From: Pegoplata infirma
Lineage: Eukaryota; Arthropoda; Insecta; Diptera; Anthomyiidae
DNA: 64,000 nt
Assembly: GCA_963921195.1 (NCBI GenBank)
Contig: OY992538.1
Location: 51,450,852 to 51,514,851 of the forward strand
Reading direction: 5' to 3'
The notes beneath the pieces are model-generated. The model was not told the origin of the DNA. It saw only the letters and a program-made list of their open reading frames with translations, and ran no database searches. Each line of letters opens with the position of its first letter. The first letter of the stretch is position 1. Below, piece after piece: positions 59,501 through 64,000 of the stretch. The translations under genes were made by a program, and so were the position numbers.

Positions 59501-62500
59501 CTCAAGTTTTGCCACAATTTGGTTTTTCGTCAATAGCTCGGTAAATATAGGCCCGATTTGGGTCGGAGACCTATACGTCCCATCTTTTTATGCTCTTTCA
59601 GAATATGTAACCCACATTTTTACCCCGTAAAAAAATGTTTTTCGACAAACTTGCCAACCATAGTCAGTGCGTAAGAAAAAATATGGTAAAATCGCTATAA
59701 CTCCAAAACTACTGGACCGATTTACAAAATTTTAGCGTCAATGTGTCGAGCGTGAAATTCTAAATAAAATAGCGACACATTGATGCTAAAGTTTTGTAAA
59801 TCCGTCCAGTAGTTTCGGAGATATAACGATTTTAAGATTTTTTTGATTTGAGAAAAATTAAAATTTCAAATTCTCTCAATTGTTGCCACAATTTGGTTTT
59901 TCGTCAATAGCTCGGTAAATATAGGCCCGATTTGGGTCGGAGACCTATACGTCCCATCTTTTTATGCTCTTTCAGAATATGTAACCCAAATTTTTACCCC
60001 GTAAAAAAATATTTTTCGACAAACTTGCCAACCATAGTCAGTGCGTAAGAAAAAATATGGTAAAATCGCTATAACTCCAAAACTACTGGACCGATTTACA
60101 AAATTTTAGCGTCAATGTGTCGAGCGTGAAATTCTAAATAAAATAGCAATTAAAAAATAACAAAAATCAAAAAAAATTTTTTGGTCAAAAAAAAAGGATG
60201 TACTAACCACTGCTTTTTTTGTCGAAAAACTTTGAAATTTTTTTACTCGATTTTTTTCATCTATCTTATGTAGAATTTCACGCTCGACACATTGATGCTA
60301 AAGTTTTGTAAATCCGTCCAGTAGTTTCGGAGATATAACGATTTTAAGATTTTTTTGATTTGAGAAAAATTAAAATTTCAAATTCTCTCAAGTTTGGCCA
60401 CAATTTGGTTTTTCGTCAATAGCTCGGTAAATATAGGCCCGATTTGGGTCGGAGACCTATACGTCCCATCTTTTTATGCTCTTTCAGAATATGTAACCCA
60501 CATTTTTACCCCGTAAAAAAATGTTTTTCGACAAACTTGCCAACCATAGTCAGTGCGTAAGAAAAAATATGGTAAAATCGCTATAACTCCAAAACTACTG
60601 GACCAATTTACAAAATTTTAGCGTCAATGTGTCGAGCGTGAAATTCTAAATAAAATAGCGACACATTGATGCTAAAGTTTTGTAAATCCGTCCAGTAGTT
60701 TCGGAGATATAACGATTTTAAGATTTTTTTGATTTGAGAAAAATTAAAATTTCAAATTCTCTCAATTGTTGCCACAATTTGGTTTTTCGTCAATAGCTCG
60801 GTAAATATAGGCCCGATTTGGGTCGGAGACCTATACGTCCCATCTTTTTATGCTCTTTCAGAATATGTAACCCAAATTTTTACCCCGTAAAAAAATATTT
60901 TTCGACAAACTTGCCAACCATAGTCAGTGCGTAAGAAAAAATATGGTAAAATCGCTATAACTCCAAAACTACTGGACCGATTTACAAAATTTTAGCGTCA
61001 ATGTGTCGAGCGTGAAATTCTAAATAAAATAGCAATTAAAAAATAACAAAAATCAAAAAAAAATTTTTTGGTCAAAAAAAAAGGATGTACTAACCACTGC
61101 TTTTTTTGTCGAAAAACTTTGAAATTTTTTTACTCGATTTTTTTCATCTATCTTATGTAGAATTTCACGCTCGACACATTGATGCTAAAGTTTTGTAAAT
61201 CCGTCCAGTAGTTTCGGAGATATAACGATTTTAAGATTTTTTTGATTTGAGAAAAATTAAAATTTCAAATTCTCTCAAGTTTTGCCACAATTTGGTTTTT
61301 CGTCAATAGCTCGGTAAATATAGGCCCGATTTGGGTCGGAGACCTATACGTCCCATCTTTTTATGCTCTTTCAGAATATGTAACCCAAATTTTTACCCCG
61401 TAAAAAAATGTTTTTCGACAAACTTGCCAACCATAGTCAGTGCGTAAGAAAAAATATGGTAAAATCGCTATAACTCCAAAACTACTGGACCGATTTACAA
61501 AATTTTAGCGTCAATGTGTCGAGCGTGAAATTCTAAATAAAATAGCGACACATTGATGCTAAAGTTTTGTAAATCCGTCCAGTAGTTTCGGAGATATAAC
61601 GATTTTAAGATTTTTTTGATTTGAGAAAAATTAAAATTTCAAATTCTCTCAATTGTTGCCACAATTTGGTTTTTCGTCAATAGCTCGGTAAATATAGGCC
61701 CGATTTGGGTCGGAGACCTATACGTCCCATCTTTTTATGCTCTTTCAGAATATGTAACCCAAATTTTTACCCCGTAAAAAAATATTTTTCGACAAACTTG
61801 CCAACCATAGTCAGTGCGTAAGAAAAAATATGGTAAAATCGCTATAACTCCAAAACTACTGGACCGATTTACAAAATTTTAGCGTCAATGTGTCGAGCGT
61901 GAAATTCTAAATAAAATAGCAATTAAAAAATAACAAAAATCAAAAAAAAATTTTTTGGTCAAAAAAAAAGGATGTACTAACCACTGCTTTTTTTGTCGAA
62001 AAACTTTGAAATTTTTTTACTCGATTTTTTTCATCTATCTTATGTAGAATTTCACGCTCGACACATTGATGCTAAAGTTTTGTAAATCCGTCCAGTAGTT
62101 TCGGAGATATAACGATTTTAAGATTTTTTTGATTTGAGAAAAATTAAAATTTCAAATTCTCTCAAGTTTTGCCACAATTTGGTTTTTCGTCAATAGCTCG
62201 GTAAATATAGGCCCGATTTGGGTCGGAGACCTATACGTCCCATCTTTTTATGCTCTTTCAGAATATGTAACCCACATTTTTACCCCGTAAAAAAATGTTT
62301 TTCGACAAACTTGCCAACCATAGTCAGTGCGTAAGAAAAAATATGGTAAAATCGCTATAACTCCAAAACTACTGGACCAATTTACAAAATTTTAGCGTCA
62401 ATGTGTCGAGCGTGAAATTCTAAATCAAATAGCGACACATTGATGCTAAAGTTTTGTAAATCCGTCCAGTAGTTTCGGAGATATAACGATTTTAAGATTT

Positions 62501-64000
62501 TTTTGATTTGAGAAAAATTAAAATTTCAAATTCTCTCAATTGTTGCCACAATTTGGTTTTTCGTCAATAGCTCGGTAAATATAGGCCCGATTTGGGTCGG
62601 AGACCTATACGTCCCATCTTTTTATGCTCTTTCAGAATATGTAACCCAAATTTTTACCCCGTAAAAAAATATTTTTCGACAAACTTGCCAACCATAGTCA
62701 GTGCGTAAGAAAAAATATGGTAAAATCGCTATAACTCCAAAACTACTGGACCGATTTACAAAATTTTAGCGTCAATGTGTCGAGCGTGAAATTCTAAATA
62801 AAATAGCAATTAAAAAATAACAAAAATCAAAAAAAAATTTTTTGGTCAAAAAAAAAGGATGTACTAACCACTGCTTTTTTTGTCGAAAAACTTTGAAATT
62901 TTTTTACTCGATTTTTTTCATCTATCTTATGTAGAATTTCACGCTCGACACATTGATGCTAAAGTTTTGAAAATCCGTCCAGTAGTTTCGGAGATATAAC
63001 GATTTTAAGATTTTTTTGATTTGAGAAAAATTAAAATTTCAAATTCTCTCAAGTTTTGCCACAATTTGGTTTTTCGTCAATAGCTCGGTAAATATAGGCC
63101 CGATTTGGGTCGGAGACCTATACGTCCCATCTTTTTATGCTCTTTCAGAATATGTAACCCACATTTTTACCCCGTAAAAAAATGTTTTTCGACAAACTTG
63201 CCAACCATAGTCAGTGCGTAAGAAAAAATATGGTAAAATCGCTATAACTCCAAAACTACTGGACCGATTTACAAAATTTTAGCGTCAATGTGTCGAGCGT
63301 GAAATTCTAAATAAAATAGCGACACATTGATGCTAAAGTTTTGTAAATCCGTCCAGTAGTTTCGGAGATATAACGATTTTAAGATTTTTTTGATTTGAGA
63401 AAAATTAAAATTTCAAATTCTCTCAATTGTTGCCACAATTTGGTTTTTCGTCAATAGCTCGGTAAATATAGGCCCGATTTGGGTCGGAGACCTATACGTC
63501 CCATCTTTTTATGCTCTTTCAGAATATGTAACCCACATTTTTACCCCGTAAAAAAATATTTTTCGACAAACTTGCCAACCATAGTCAGTGCGTAAGAAAA
63601 AATATGGTAAAATCGCTATAACTCCAAAACTACTGGACCGATTTACAAAATTTTAGCGTCAATGTGTCGAGCGTGAAATTCTAAATAAAATAGCAATTAA
63701 AAAATAACAAAAATCAAAAAAAAAATTTTTGGTCAAAAAAAAAGGATGTACTAACCACTGCTTTTTTTGTCGAAAAACTTTGAAATTTTTTTACTCGATT
63801 TTTTTCATCTATCTTATGTAGAATTTCACGCTCGACACATTGATGCTAAAGTTTTGTAAATCCGTCCAGTAGTTTCGGAGATATAACGATTTTAAGATTT
63901 TTTTGATTTGAGAAAAATTAAAATTTCAAATTCTCTCAAGTTTTGCCACAATTTGGTTTTTCGTCAATAGCTCGGTAAATATAGGCCCGATTTGGGTCGG
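56537..64000. repeat. Satellite array, right block (887-bp higher-order repeat)
   Basis: Same dimeric satellite, with linker starts at 56600, 57486, 58373, 59260, 60147, 61033, 61920, 62807 and 63694 and spacings of 886 or 887 bp. The unit types run X-Y-Z-W-Z-W-Z-X. In the unit at 61033 the long monomer carries CCCAAATTT (61384), which normally marks the short monomer. The final unit is cut by the window edge inside GATTTGGGTCGG, so the array continues to the right. No gene is present. Confidence 0.97.

Noticed and set aside
1..64000. CRISPR array
   Set aside because: The repeats are hundreds of bases long and directly abutting, with no unique spacers and no cas genes.

Overview
This window is almost entirely one AT-rich tandem satellite array; I find no intact gene, tRNA, rRNA or CRISPR array. 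It reads as animal nuclear heterochromatin, most likely from an insect or other arthropod. The evidence for that is the higher-order satellite, a decayed Tc1-type transposon with TA target duplications, and MITE-like inserts. The host group is inference.

The array fills 1-16318, 17976-55599 and 56537-64000 and runs off both window edges. Its unit is 887 bp and holds two related monomers, 513 bp (long) and 374 bp (short), which differ mainly by a 139-140 bp linker present only in the long one. I located 70 linker starts, and nearly all are 880-891 bp apart. Each long monomer is bounded by 86-bp inverted repeats with 8 mismatches, so the satellite looks like a tandemly amplified foldback or MITE-like element. 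Linked variants define unit types that recur in order (for example X-Y-Z-W-Z), a second level of periodicity.

Four rearranged places interrupt the 887-bp rhythm: a 513-bp hybrid unit (29181-29693), a 289-bp deletion (junction 29700/29701), a 153-bp tandem duplication (34211-34516) and a three-monomer 1261-bp unit (53513-54773). The hybrid and the trimer are the reciprocal products expected from unequal crossing over between long and short monomers.

Two elements have inserted into the array. At 16319-17975 lies a 1657-bp Tc1-like transposon with a clean TA duplication, 220-bp terminal regions each carrying two copies of a short repeat (IR/DR layout), and a transposase pseudogene in which all three catalytic positions are changed. 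At 55600-56536 lies a 937-bp non-coding element with CCCAGCAAA ends, a TA duplication, many AAGGTATA-type repeats, a ~69-bp internal direct repeat and a possible smaller nested foldback element. In both cases unit arithmetic is exact: the interrupted unit is longer than 887 bp by the element plus 2 bp.
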